64,000 bases of DNA, taken from NCBI RefSeq assembly GCF_000002425.4, contig NC_037253.1, positions 7,567,311 through 7,631,310 on the forward strand, read 5' to 3'. The position numbers and the translations under genes were made by a program. The stretch comes from Physcomitrium patens. Its lineage: Eukaryota > Streptophyta > Bryopsida > Funariales > Funariaceae. Positions 13,117 through 24,412 of this stretch are shown in pieces; within the stretch, counting starts at the first letter, position 1; each line of letters starts with the position of its first letter. Under the pieces are notes generated by a model that ran no database searches, was not told the origin of the DNA, and was given only the letters and a program-made list of their open reading frames with translations.

Positions 13117-13496
13117 GAATGTGAGGTTAAATGCGTTCTTTTTAAATGGCATGAGTAATTTTTTTCTTTAGATTTTATGGTAATCCTACTTTAAGAAGCA
13201 GTTTTGACAAAAAAAAAATCAAGTTATACAAAAAAATTGTTAAAAATAATCATTATATAATTTGTAAAGTCAATATAGTTTTTAGAATTAAGTAAACTTT
13301 TACATTTAGATTTACAATAAAATAATGATATGACTCATTCCATGGCCTCAATTCACGTTTAGTTTTCTCCAAAAACTAAGGTTACCAAAGAAGAGTTTTT
13401 CTTCACCAAATGTGAAACCTCTGTAAAGTTTTTGTACCATGACCTTTTAAAATGGACTTATAGGTATAAAGACCCCTCAAGAAGAGTACCACAATT

Positions 13497-13544
13497 TTAT
13501 TATTATTATTATTATTATTATTTGATATTATTATTATTATTATC
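13497..13544 (+). repeat. (TTA)n microsatellite
   Basis: TTA/ATT trinucleotide array with one interruption (TTTGATA). Confidence 0.95.
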
Positions 13545-14695
13545 ATATTGAATATTGTAATATTATTTAAATCCAGATTCTTTATGTGAAAAGATATCAG
13601 ACCTTCAGAAAGAACAACAATAGAACCATGAGATCCAACCCAAATGGGGAACCAGGGGTTCCCTTCGTTTCCAGTGCCATTTCCGCATAATGCAGAGGAA
13701 GGGGACAGCATTGGGAACATGCAATCCCTATGCTTTCAGCGCCACACCACGCAAACACAAAGCCAAGATTTAGTTTACACTTGTAAACAAAGTAGTGCAT
13801 CCCAGCGTAGCCAAACCCACTCTTTGCATTCGAAGAGAATCTTGAGAGGATCGAAAGCAAATAGAAAATGCTTCTAAACTATGCATGTTTAGAATCAAAC
13901 CGAAGGAAGATGGGAGGAGAATACAGCCACCATCGCTGAAGTTGGCAGATAGAGATGAAGGTTTCGCCCACTGTTAACTACGCAGCCAAGTCTTAACACT
14001 GCAGTCCAGGTTGTTGAGTGAAATGCAGCTGAAGTCTTCGTCAGCTGGTGGTCATTTGGCGGGACCTTCTCAGATTTGTTTGTGAATTCGATTCCGGGTG
14101 TCTCAATTCCTCAACAATCGCACGCTCACACCATCGCTTCTCGATCTACCCTCCAGCTCCCAAGTGCAGTGCATATCCGGCCTTGTTAGGACCTGCTTGG
14201 AGCTTTGGACGTACACATCGCTACTTGACGCTGATCTAGGTTGCTAGCAGCTCCTCCTTCTCTGCAACAGTCATCACTCCAATGCCAAGCGTTTGACGTT
14301 TCTGGGTGGTGACTGTCTCTAGGCGCGTCTTCTTCTCACTTTCTTGAATACATCACAGAGTCGACCTTCACAGTCTCTTTGGTGATGCTGCGCTTCGTGA
14401 GTTGAGTTCCCACTTTCCAATGATCCATCGTCTCTGAGGTTGTTTGAAGAACGTGCACAATTTTTTTGGTTGTTGCAATGTTTTCAAATGGTTTCGCGGT
14501 TTTTATGTGCAACTTGCTGCTGGTGCTTGAATCTGCAATGTAATGCTTAGAATAGCACGTCAAGCTTTGACTTCTTTTCATTCTTTTCACGACATGTTTC
14601 GTGTTTGCAGTCCTTATTTTCGCTGGGGCCTGCAGGGAGGAATTCAAGCAAGTTTCAGGGCAGGGCTTTGTGACGTTTAGTGCCAAGAAACAGCT

Positions 14696-16088
14696 ATGGC
14701 GACGCTGCAGAGGCAGGCACTAGAGATCATCCCAGCAGACATCGGTGAAGACGAAGCTGAGGCCCAGATGGTGGTGCGCGACCCCAGTCGTCAAGCCTTG
14801 GTGCCTTCCAAGCATATTGCTCCCGAAAGTGAGGGAATAGAAGCGGTGAAGCCCAGAGTAGGCACCACCGGCCCAGCAATAACTCCATCGGAAGGTCCTC
14901 ACGTCTAGCTTAACAGTGGTCACGGCTCGGTGGGACAAATCGAAGAGGAGCTGGGACGGTTGCTTCTCCGCACGCAGGTTACTCATGAAGGGGAAGCGTA
15001 CTGCCCCAATCCCAACATAAAAAACCTGGCAAGATTCTGACAATCTGAGCCTCCTCCCGGAACTTGTGCTTCCATTCTGTACTTGTTTCAATCCCTTTAA
15101 TTTGGTTGCTGTTGCGGGAGAAATACTTGGCTAACCATGACGGTGACGATGACAATCGCAGCCCAAGGAGTTCGAGACTCGAGTGAAGATTATCCAGAGA
15201 TATCCTGAGATGCGAACCGTGCAGAAAATTGAGTACGTCAAGGAGATCCACCATGAGGAGCGCATCATCAGGGTGCCCAAGACGAGAGTGATCATGGAGG
15301 AGGTTGAGCACGTCGATCGTGTCCCTGCAGTGAGAGATGTGCCCAAAACGAGGATTGAAACTTTTCACAGGTGAGCTTGCGTTGCACAAAACCTACTTGA
15401 AAGGCAAACTGTCGACAACATAGCCTCGAATGTGCTTTTTCAATCCTGGGATATTTACTTCTACATTACTGGATAACTGCAGAGTGATCACTGAAGAGTG
15501 TGAGGTTGCAGAAATGGTGCCAGTGATTGAGTAAATGGACGTGCCAAGAATTTAGCACGTACCATGCGTGATTATTGAAGAGGTGGAGGAGAAAATCTCC
15601 GTTGCGGTGGTGAGGGAAGTGCCAGTAACGCGCATGGTGGAAGTACCAACTGGAAAGTAAGGACAATATTTCTTTTACTTCTCGTCTAGCTCGCTGCTCA
15701 GCAATTTCTGACGGTTACGTTAACATATCTTGGTGGGTCACCACTTATCCTACTTAACAGTTGCTACCCATAATAAATATATAATTCAATGATGTAATGT
15801 CGCAGCTCCTGCGAGGCACCTGCTGGCGAATTTATCAACCCAGGCCACTTCAATCTACTTGGTCACAAGCACCGCAAACACAAACCCAAGAGTCATAGCA
15901 GCCGTTTGCTACCAATGCTAACCAGAAGCAGCTCCTCGTCGTCATCCGAGGATGAGGATGGCGAAAGGACATGCGACGGCGCGGCCATGTGTGGTGCAGC
16001 GATCCACCGCCACGCTGATGGAACCACAACAGTGGATCTCTCCAATTCCAAGAGGAGAAACTTTTTGCACAGAATTATCCACCACTAG
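14696..16088 (+). pseudogene. Val-Pro-repeat protein (alveolin/articulin-like pattern), probably a pseudogene
   Basis: ATG at 14,696 opens a 70-codon frame (MATLQRQALEIIPAD...). Later exons are 15,162-15,370, 15,483-15,656 and 15,806-16,088, with good GT-AG borders and agreeing phases. Exon 2 reads as charged Val-Pro units: VPKTRVIMEEVEHV, VPAVRDVPKTRIETF. Exon 3 continues (VVREVPVTRMVEVP) but has two in-frame stops, TAA at 15,532-15,534 and TAG at 15,550-15,552, both one C-to-T step from Gln codons. Exon 4 is open, with a His/Lys-rich segment, a Ser run, an acidic patch and a basic C-terminus (KRRNFLHRIIHH). The first exon's donor is unclear. Repeats of this kind resemble alveolins and articulins, which build membrane-skeleton sheets in protists; that is pattern similarity only. 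It could be a live gene if the exon 3 stops are sequence errors. Confidence 0.55.
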
Positions 16089-16855
16089 GTGGCTACTCTT
16101 TCAACTTCTGATTATAGTAACACGACAAAGAAATCGACTCATATCGTAAGAGATGTTTCCCTTCATGATAATACGACTCCGTCGAAGCTGGCTATTCATA
16201 GATTCATCGATAGATGCTATCACCCTGCTAGAAATTCTCAGTTGCGTGATTGATGGATATTCTTTGTACAACGATCAATCCTTCTACATTTTGTTGAAGG
16301 GGAATCTGCCATGAACTCTAATTTACATATATGTTCTCTTAACTTAATATTGAAGGCGTGTGGTGGAATTCGACCAAGTGATTGATTTCATTCATTTCCA
16401 ACATTCACACTCTGATTGGTTGTATGCAAGTTGTCTTCACTATTTCGATGTAACTGAAACGAATGTGCTAGCTGCCGAATTCCCTGCAATTGGTTTGAAT
16501 TTGTGATGGCTGGACGCGGCCATGGCCAGCCCAGAAAGACATTTATAAATCTGGTAATGGCGCGAGGCCACAACTTGCATGCCACCAGGGACCTCGAAAG
16601 CGACGCACCGGAGGCTTGGTGGGCATGAATGAGCTAGATCTCATCTCATCGCAGCTGTAGAAAGTGCAAATGGTCTTTGTCATTATACACCACATCTGTT
16701 GCCTGATATTTCCAAGATTGGATCTCAAAGGTATCAAGCAACCTTTTCCATCGATAGCTGCCATACTAATAAGATGACAGAACTATGCTATTATGTCAGC
16801 CGGCGCAGATATCAACCTTCCCTGAACTCTGGATTGCAATCTGAAGAGTTCAGCT
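16089..16855. other. Intergenic, no gene recognised
   Basis: 3' region of the Val-Pro-repeat gene followed by the probable promoter and leader of the DUF220 gene. Only short frames without recognisable similarity. Confidence 0.55.
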
Positions 16856-18932
16856 ATGGCGATCGCTGCAGCATCCAATCCCTTGCAAGAGCTTCACATC
16901 CGGCTGCAAGGTTCTACGGCATGGATGGAGGGTGTGCTTAAGGTAACTAAACCTGGGTTTGGTGTGGTAGAGCGGCGTTTCCGAGGTGGGCACAGTTGGT
17001 GACGGAGAATTGCGAGTGTTTTTGGGCGATTTGGAATGGGGCTCTTATTAGGATTGCACATTATCAAGCGTAGGAAAAACCTTGCATTTTATTGCTGCTC
17101 GTTTTTATCGAGATCTACACTGAATCTTGATGAGATTATAAGTTGGGGTTCGATGCGACTGGGAGTCGTAGAAATCGACGGATTTTCGAATCTTTCACAT
17201 TTGCGCATTGGACATCTCATAGCCGTTGTGGTTGCGTACGGATTTTTTAATTTTGCTGCAAGGCGTGAAAGTAGACCATAATCATGCTATTTCTTATAGG
17301 ATAATGAATTGGATGTGAGAACAGGGAGCACAGCAGTCTGTGGAGAAGTTGGGGTACTTGTTACATTCAGGTAGGGGCGATTCGACGAACCAAATTCGGT
17401 CTATTCTTGGAGTGAAAGACTCGCCTGTAGCAGAAACTGCCGCAGCCAAGGTTGAACAAAGTTTTCAAGACAGACTAGAGAGACAGCTCGCTGCATGGAG
17501 ACGGAATAGCTCTTGGGTCGATGAGATTCCAGTTCTGGAGGTGGGTATCAGAGGCTGTCATAGCTTGCGAACATGGGTCTGTTTGTTTATTTTTGTTTGC
17601 AGCCGACGTCGGTAGAGAATGCCGTTTACATTTGTCTTTGAGTTAGTTCCTATACTGCTCCAGGACCTCATGGGAAATATGAAGGCTGCAGGTGACGGTA
17701 CCAAAAGGAGCTTTGTGCAAATTTGATTCACATTTCGAACTTGGAATACCTCCAGATGCAGTATACAACATCCTCACTGATCCCGGCAACAAACGTGTTT
17801 TCAAAAATATTGAGGTGTGTTCATTTTTTATCTACACATAATATTTGGCAAGTGTGAATCATGTGAATGCTTAACGACTCACGCTTGGTTTTCTTCGGAG
17901 CGAGTGCAAGTCGCTCGTTGTCCTCTAGGTGGCGACTATAACCGCTTGTGCTCTCAGTGGGTTTAATTTCCGCAGATGAAACTTGAAAGATTGTTAATTG
18001 ATTATTTTCTCTATTTTTGAAGGAGGTTAAGTACCGCAAGGTGTTACAAGATGATGGTGACCACCAGCTCGTGGAATTGGAGCAACTTGCGAGTTGGAGG
18101 TTTCTGTGGCTTTCTGGCACTCTGAGTGCCTGTGTTTTGGTGGATCAGGATAGGAGCACACATATGGTGATATGTCTGTACATTCTTAGGTCGGCTTTAT
18201 GCGATGGGATGCTTCTCTTATGCCTTTTTTTCCTTTTCGCCTTTGATAGAGTTTGTCATGTTTAATAAGCAATCTAAGAATTGTAGTGCATGTGAATTGT
18301 TTGAGCAGGTGAAATACAAGCTTGCCAAAACAGGATTCATGAAAAGATTTGAAGGGACCTGGAAAATCGAGCCCCTGTTTCTTGATGATTCTGGCGCCCC
18401 TGTGCAAGTCCATGAACGTGGAACAGAACGTGTTGCGTCTATGGTCACCCTACAGCAGGTAACCTCAATTGCGTTGGTAAATTATATCCACTTAAGTTTG
18501 ATATGTGCAGATTTCGTAGATGACCCATTCTTGCATAGATTTAAGTCAATAGATAAAGTAAAATAATCTCGGTTATTTATTTATTTTTATTTATTTGTAT
18601 TTTTGGTTGTGGGGTTATTTTATTTTATTTTATTTTCTTTATTTTCATGAGAAACACAGATCTGGCAGCCAATGATAATTCCACCACCGCCTTTCGGTGG
18701 CTATGTACGCAACATCTCCACAAAGACAACAACGGATATGATTCAGGAACTGCAGGCTGAGGCAAAGCGGCTTCGTGAAGGAACACCAGAACCTGACAAC
18801 AGCTTCAAAAGCCAAGAGTCGCCAAGACCCCAAAAAGCTGTGCTCTTTTCTGAGCAATGGAAGCTCTCAAAGAAGTCTGCTCCTGGACGTCGGAGATCGA
18901 GAAAAAGCCAATGGCGTATCAGGTCTGAATGA
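16856..18932 (+). CDS. DUF220 family protein
   Basis: Six exons give a 330-residue protein: 16,856-16,942, 17,325-17,540, 17,692-17,814, 18,023-18,166, 18,309-18,458, 18,660-18,932. All introns are GT-AG and all junctions phase 0. The N-terminus ([19 protein letters not shown]) is followed by a basic amphipathic segment with [15 protein letters not shown]. The conserved core matches plant DUF220 proteins: [29 protein letters not shown], then [33 protein letters not shown], and the proline-rich [14 protein letters not shown]. The core probably folds as a START/polyketide-cyclase-like helix-grip domain, implying a hydrophobic ligand pocket, but the ligand and role are unknown. No membrane segment or clear signal is seen, and the C-terminus is Arg/Lys-rich. 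The start is the first ATG before a good donor and is plausible but unproven. Confidence 0.85.
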
Positions 18933-19299
18933 GGCTTCTACTCTTAAAGACGCCAGCTTCTACGTATCTTAGCTCACGTGCCGGGAATTGCAGCTGCTAG
19001 TTTCTGCACCCGCAGGTGAACTCATTTCAACTCTACACCACAGCGGCTTGAGATTGGGAGCTGCTCCCGATACTACCGAGATTGCTTGAAGCTCGTGTGC
19101 TGTTCAGGTGCTGTGGATTAGAGGCACGTTCACTTTGAAAGCACTCATCACAAGTCGAGCTATGGAAGAGCCACACACGATGTGAAGCCTGTGTACCCGA
19201 AGAAGGTGAACGTGTAAAACATTCAAACATAGAGAGAGAACGAAATATAAAAATTTAAACACTAGGTAGTCAAAAGAAGTTTGAACATTGGTTACAGGA
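18933..19299. other. 3' UTR of DUF220 gene up to the viral junction
   Basis: Host-like composition continues to about 19.2 kb and then becomes AT-rich. No gene is seen. The junction with viral DNA falls near 19.25-19.35 kb, within about 400 bases of the DUF220 stop. Confidence 0.55.
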
Positions 19300-19349
19300 A
19301 ATCATGAACATTAGATGTGTACTTCTCTAACCAGTCTCAAACTCTCATT

Positions 19350-20449
19350 GATTCTGATTTGACGGAAAAGTTTCAATTTGTATCTCCTTTGTTTCAATAT
19401 GTCTGACTAATTTGTTGATTGCTACAATCGATTGCTTGTGATGAGAGAATGTGTGGATGACTGGAATTTTTGTTTGATACTACAGTTTGAATGTCAATAA
19501 GTTGGAAACAATACATGTTCTTAAAGTTGTTTTGGATATCCTTCGATATTCGATTTAGTGCGCTTACTATCACTGCTTTTTGCTTACTGTTGCTTCTTAT
19601 CTTTTGCTGATTCAGCTTGCTAATTCTCTTCTCTATGCACCTCCGTACGATGTCTGCTGGAGTATGCACACATTTAAAGCTCAAGCAGTCCCTATCATCT
19701 TCTTGTCTGAGTGATAGTATAGTCTCTACAAATCTGCATATCATCAGCGATAACATCTTTACCTTTTTGTCATCGTCAAGAGTTGCTAAGATTCTTTCTG
19801 TTGAATGTATGATGTTGCTATCAAGCGTAGTAGCATCTAGTTGTGATTCTAAAAGAAGTCCTTATACTTCCTTTGGATAATTTGTCCATGATAATATCTC
19901 TCGCTTTGCCCTGGCAATGGTCTTTCGAAGGACTTCCATTACAGCAAAGATGTTCACAAGATTGTTATGCGATAGAGAAACCTTTAGCACTCCATTGACT
20001 ATATAGATTTAGCAATGACATTTTGATAGTTGTAGCTCACACTTTTCTTTTCGTGCTAGATACCTGAAGGTGTAGTTTCTTTGTTGACACATAAGGACCT
20101 TCCTTCTTCCTTCTATAACAAACGATCCTCTTATAGCTGATGCTTCCTCTAAAGGTTTATAGCAGCAACCAATAGGAACAGGGATGATGAGTACTACTTT
20201 GTCATCTGCTATGATGCTACATTCGTATGTACTTAGAGTGTTGATACACTCTTGATACCTCTTCTGATTGGAAGAGACATATACGTTGTTGAAGATCTTA
20301 CTATTATCAACTGTTATGTTATTGATTAGATATACAATGTAGCGTATCATAATGTCATATAGCTTAACAGTACCGCTGTCCATTCCAATGCTTTCTATAA
20401 ACCTTGAGAGATCCATTTCTTTTCCCTTGTATATACCAGGTGTGAGCAT
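19350..20449 (-). pseudogene. Viral RNA polymerase second-largest subunit (RPB2-like), N-terminal part
   Basis: Fossil of the N-terminal third of a viral RPB2. Readable pieces lie at 20,009-20,449 and 19,394-19,756. The first has the string GSFVIEGRRKVLMCQQ, matching the RPB2 lobe motif (G-x-F-I-I-x-G-x-E-K-V-x-x-x-Q). The second contains EDDRDCLSFK, matching the conserved DDRDH-Y-x-NKR motif. The gene runs off into host DNA near 19.3 kb, so the catalytic C-terminal part is absent. A few breaks are present. It starts about 105 bases from the divergent RPB1-like gene. In the virus this subunit would pair with RPB1 to form the RNA polymerase core. Confidence 0.8.
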
Positions 20450-20555
20450 AACTACGAGAGCGAATATCCCATGTAACTATTTTCAGTTATATACGTATAA
20501 CTTCTTTTTTGATTTTTTATACGATGTGTGCTAGTAAGTATTTACCAACACTACA
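20450..20555. promoter_or_regulatory. Divergent intergenic region between viral RPB2 and RPB1
   Basis: The two polymerase genes start back to back with only about 105 bases between them. The spacer is AT-rich with a TATATACGTATAA string near its centre, suitable for a bidirectional viral promoter. Function is inferred from position only. Confidence 0.4.
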
Positions 20556-22475
20556 ATGGCTAGCCAGCTCAAGACTATATTCTTCTCATTCTATTCTACA
20601 GAGGAGATTACTCAAATATCTTCGATATAGATTAGTAACAAGGATGATATAGGTTCCCCCGCTCTAGGAACAGGAGCTTTGGTATACTGCTCCGTATGTT
20701 CTAATCCAAAACGTTGTCCGGGACATATAGGATTTATACAACTCAAAGAACCAATATTCAATCCATTATGTTTGAAAGAAATAATAAAAGTCACAGAGAT
20801 GATATGTCCTAGGTGTAGATCATTTGACTCTATAGGGAAGATCAAAGGGAAGAAAGTATGTTCTAGCTGTAACGATCATGCAAGAGTGTACACGTTTGAT
20901 CCAAAGAGGATTTGTCTTGTTGATAAGAAGGAACCAAGCTATACTATATCAACAGCTGTTCTGAAAAATATGTTTAGTGCTTTATCAAATGATCAGATAT
21001 GGTTTATGGGCTATGACTTATCAAATCCTAAAGATTTCATAATGAATCATATATCTGTTGTTCCTAATTGCATCAGACTCTCTTTAGGACCTGAGGACAG
21101 CCTTGCTAGACTGTACAGTTCAATACTAAGAAATAATGGTAATACTTCTGTTGTATACAAAGAGTATTGTACAATAATAGGAAAGGACTCATTTGAAAAC
21201 CATGAAGGATCTCTAATAAACAGAATATCTGAAAAGGAAGGTACATTTAGAAGATACATTCTTGGTAAGAGAAACAAGCATTGAGCAAGAGCTGTGATAA
21301 CTCTTGATCCTAATATAGATATCGATGAAGTAGGTATTCCTTTGTCTTTCTGTAGTAATCTTAAGGTACAGAAAGATGGAGATTATGTACTACTCAATAG
21401 GCAACCATCTCTTCAACGAATGTCCCTTATGGCATTTAGAGCAAGGATGATGTCTGATTCTTGTACTATAAGGATCAACCCATCTGTTTGTCCAATGTTC
21501 AATGCAGACTTTGATGGAGATGAGATGAACATACTTTGTGCATCATCATAGCCATCTAAAGCAGAGTGTGATGTACTCCTTGCTGTTGACAAGTGCATTC
21601 TGTCACCTCAGAATTCGATGCCTACTGTAAATGCAATACAAGATACTATTACAAGAGCGTTTATGATATACAAGATGAATAAGCTATTAAGATGATCAAC
21701 ATTGCATGACTGTATCATGGTGTCTCATATTCATCTTGATATTACTAATATATGTACTTCAAGAGATCTCATACTCATGCTTATCAAGTTAATAAGCAAC
21801 AATAGTAATCCAATGATCGAGTCGCTTATATCTAGTACAATAAAGAATATAATAAAGAGCATATTCATAAGCAAAGGTGGACGTGATACTTTAATGTCCC
21901 TAGGATCACTACAAAGAATTGTTGATGGCTGGCTTCTTGAAGAAGGATTAAGCATATGATATGATGATTGTGTAAACAAGGTTGGTCCTGTTGTAATAGA
22001 GGATGTAAACGTAGATGATAAGAATGTGGATGTCGTTCTTAATAATATTAGAAATATAAGCCAACGATTGATAGTAGAATCCATCGATAAAAATAATCCA
22101 CTCTGCACAATGATAGAAAGTGGATCTAAAGGAAGCTTTGTTAATCTGGGACATATATCTTCATTAGTAGGTCAACAATGGATAAGAGGAAAAAGACCAG
22201 TGAAGGTGTTACCAAGTGATAGAGCTTTAGCATGGTGTAGTCTATACGATAGTTCATTACAAGGACAAGGATTTATTAATAGTTCATATTCACAAGGACT
22301 TAATCCTATCGAGTACTTCTTCTATTGCCAAAGAGGTAGAGAAGGATTAGTTAATACTGGTGTGAATACTTTTGATGCTGGATATATACAGAGACATATA
22401 TCAAAGTCCATACAAGACGTAATAGTATAGTACAATGGTACTATAAGAGATGGTACAGATATTATATAATTCTGT
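20556..22475 (+). pseudogene. Viral RNA polymerase largest subunit (RPB1-like), N-terminal and central part
   Basis: Fossil of a viral RPB1. It begins with an ATG followed by a typical clamp start (FYSTEEITQIS), then the zinc-binding clamp motif C-x2-C...RCPGHIGFIQL, a second C-x2-C pair (ICPRC...CSSC), the bridging motif [15 protein letters not shown], the catalytic Mg-binding motif [11 protein letters not shown] near 21.5 kb, and the string GREGLVNTGVNT...GYIQRHI near 22.35 kb. The largest readable piece is 20,679-21,284. The trigger-loop side and C-terminal third are missing, since the next gene starts on the opposite strand. At least five breaks. A host RNA polymerase II origin is unlikely because there are no introns and the neighbours are viral. 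Confidence 0.9.
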
Positions 22476-22750
22476 TATAAAAAAGATAATGTAGACAACA
22501 GTAAGATATAATTTTTTTTATATATTTGCCACTTATTATGACATTTAGAACATTCGAACATTATAGTTATTCCTTCATGAGTTGATCTCTTCTGAACATC
22601 AATGGACATTGTTTTCTTACTTTTACATTTAGGACATTGCTTTGCACCTTCTTCTACAAGAGTTGTTGATTCTTTTGAGTCTGTATCAAGGAAGATGGTA
22701 TTATCCTCATAATAGTTGATGCTTGGTACTTTAATGTCTCTTTTGATCAT
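22475..22750 (-). pseudogene. Viral TFIIS-like zinc-ribbon protein (short, readable)
   Basis: A 91-residue frame with a C-terminal zinc ribbon: CPKCKSKKT, then a segment comparable to the TFIIS acidic hairpin (QKRSTHEG), then CSKCHNKW. This is the pattern of transcript-cleavage factor TFIIS and the related RPB9 C-terminal ribbon. It is shorter than cellular TFIIS, as some viral forms are. It looks whole as a reading frame. The start is about 30 bases from the divergent uracil-DNA glycosylase gene. It belongs with the polymerase genes in the transcription set. Confidence 0.75.
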
Positions 22751-22781
22751 ATATTCAACATTAAACTCATACTATTTGATC

Positions 22782-23432
22782 ATGTCTTTGTCACTACCTT
22801 CTCGATGGGAAGAGTTCATTGTTTCTATGGCAGATGAGCTAAATGAGATAATAACTATCCCGAAAAGAGAGATAAACAATGGAATTATAATATTTCGAGC
22901 ATTGAATGATGTCTTAAGGGCTTTCTATGAAACACCGTTGAGTGATGTAAGAGTAGTGATGCTCGGTTAGGAACCATACAAAGGTATTGGTAAGGCCAAT
23001 GGGTTGTCTTTCTCTATCAATAAAGATTATCTAGTTCCTCCATCATTAACAAATATATTTAAACAGATATCTGATGAGATAAGAAGCTTCAATATACCTC
23101 CTCATAGTGATCTTACTAAGTGGTGCAAGCAAGGTGTACTACTTCTAAATTCAGAATTAACAACTGAGAGTGGATCAAGTAGGAGTCATGATGTTCTATG
23201 GCAACGATTCACAAAGACGTGTATAAGATTATGTTCTATAAAGGAAAGAGTAATATTTGTTTTGTGGGAAAAGACTGCATCTACCTTCGATAAGGAGATT
23301 GATACGTCAAGGAATACAATTCTTAAAGCAGCACATCCATCACCGTTTAGTGCAAACAAAGGATTCTTTGGTTGTAACTACTTTACGATTATAAACGATC
23401 TCTTAGATACTCCTATAGATTGGAACCTATGA
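22782..23432 (+). pseudogene. Viral uracil-DNA glycosylase (UNG family 1)
   Basis: Nearly full-length family 1 UNG remnant. In order it shows the region equivalent to the water-activating loop, GKANGLSFSI, PPSLTNIFKQI, WCKQGVLLLNSELT, a VIFVLWEK strand, the catalytic-loop string AAHPSPFSANKGFFGC and the IDW end. UNG removes uracil from DNA as the first step of base-excision repair and is common in large DNA viruses. The fossil is lightly broken. Its stop overlaps the start of the next gene in an ATGA arrangement. Confidence 0.88.
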
Positions 23433-23770
23433 GCATATTATCACTTGATGAAGAAGACGCTAAGAAATCATCAGATGTATTGCCATTCTCTATAAGGCAC
23501 TTTGATATTGGTCCAGAGTTAGCAAGAGCTATTGAAAGGATACTGTGTGGTATTGAAGTTCGTGATATGAACGTAACACTTCTTGTTGCTGCAGCTGTTG
23601 TATTAACAAATTGTGGAGAAAGGATAGATGTGCAACTCTCTATGCTCTGTAACGATGTCATTAGTGACATTGTTGATATTGATCCAAACATATCTGGTTC
23701 TAAGTTTTATGATAAGACTAAAATCAAAAAGAACATTCTTAGATATTGTAGATTCATATTATCTAAGTAA
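23429..23770 (+). pseudogene. Unrecognised viral gene, 113 codons, readable
   Basis: Not recognised. The ATG at 23,429 overlaps the UNG stop (ATGA), and its own stop is one base before the RPB5-like start, so it is part of a compact plus-strand series UNG - this gene - RPB5. The product is acidic at the start (SLDEEDAKKSSD), then has a probably helical middle with a hydrophobic stretch (VTLLVAAAVVLTNCG), and ends Lys-rich. It looks whole as a frame. The context suggests a small subunit or accessory protein, but nothing in the sequence says which. Confidence 0.6.
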
Positions 23771-23771
23771 C

Positions 23772-24329
23772 ATGATTCAAGTTATAAAAGAGATGACACG
23801 AGATAGAGGATATGTATCTAATGATGGTACTGCTGAGTTTGATGAAAGGATGGACCCATATGCAGGACAAGAGAATGACCTTGTGATACTATTGGCAAGA
23901 AACTTCATAGATAAGAATCCCTTCGAAGCAAATACAAATGTTCTTACAAAGAAGGACATATCAAACTTCATGCTTGAGTATTATAAATCTGTACAAGAGG
24001 ACATCATAGAGTTTGCTATTATAATAGTAATGCCATCAAATACTCTTGATGCTTCTGTGTTTGAAGGTGATATATCTATGTATGGTATAACAATGTTTAT
24101 TGAAGAAGAGCTTATGTTCAATCCTACATCTAATGTCCTTGTTCCAAAGCACTATATTGCATCGAGTTCAGAATTATAAAAAATGAAAGAGAAAGGAATA
24201 TCTCATGATAGCTTATCAAAGATATATGCTGAAGATCAAATATGTAAGTGGTATGGATTTAAGAAAGGTGATATAGTAAGAATAGAAAGAGATTATTGCA
24301 ATGAAATTTACTACAGAATAGTAATATAA
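23772..24329 (+). pseudogene. Viral RNA polymerase subunit 5 (RPB5-like)
   Basis: Nearly full-length RPB5-type remnant. The C-terminal assembly domain is clear: NVLVPKHYI, DSLSKIYAEDQICKWYGFKKGDIVRIER and YYRIV match the RPB5/RpoH motif (LVPEH ... DP-x-x-R-Y-x-G-x-KxGD-V-x-x-I-x-R). The N-terminal part resembles eukaryotic RPB5 in length and position. RPB5 is a jaw subunit common to eukaryotic polymerases and found in many giant viruses. Few breaks. Confidence 0.85.
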
Positions 24330-24412
24330 AAAAGTAAAAAATATTAATGTAGAAAGATACTTTTTACACTGGTGTTATTTTTTTATGCCTATCAAGAGAT
24401 ATAGATTCTTAT

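Larger units (their letters stand above)
12896..14695. other. AT-rich spacer with microsatellites, then upstream region of the Val-Pro-repeat gene
   Basis: 12.9-13.6 kb is AT-rich with an A run near 12,955-12,973 and two microsatellites, and no gene. From about 13.6 kb the composition returns to genic values. 13.6-14.69 kb contains only short unrelated frames and is probably promoter and leader of the next gene. Confidence 0.55.

Noticed and set aside
13497-13544. CRISPR-like repeat array
   Set aside because: It is a trinucleotide microsatellite without unique spacers in a plant genome.
15483-15656. Short intron that would remove the two stops in exon 3 of the Val-Pro-repeat gene
   Set aside because: The only GT-AG option here is about 56 bases, unusually short for a plant intron, and leaves the frame wrong.
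20556-22475. Host RNA polymerase II gene
   Set aside because: No introns, strong AT bias, broken frame and neighbours of viral type. Host RPB1 in plants is a long multi-exon gene with a heptad tail.
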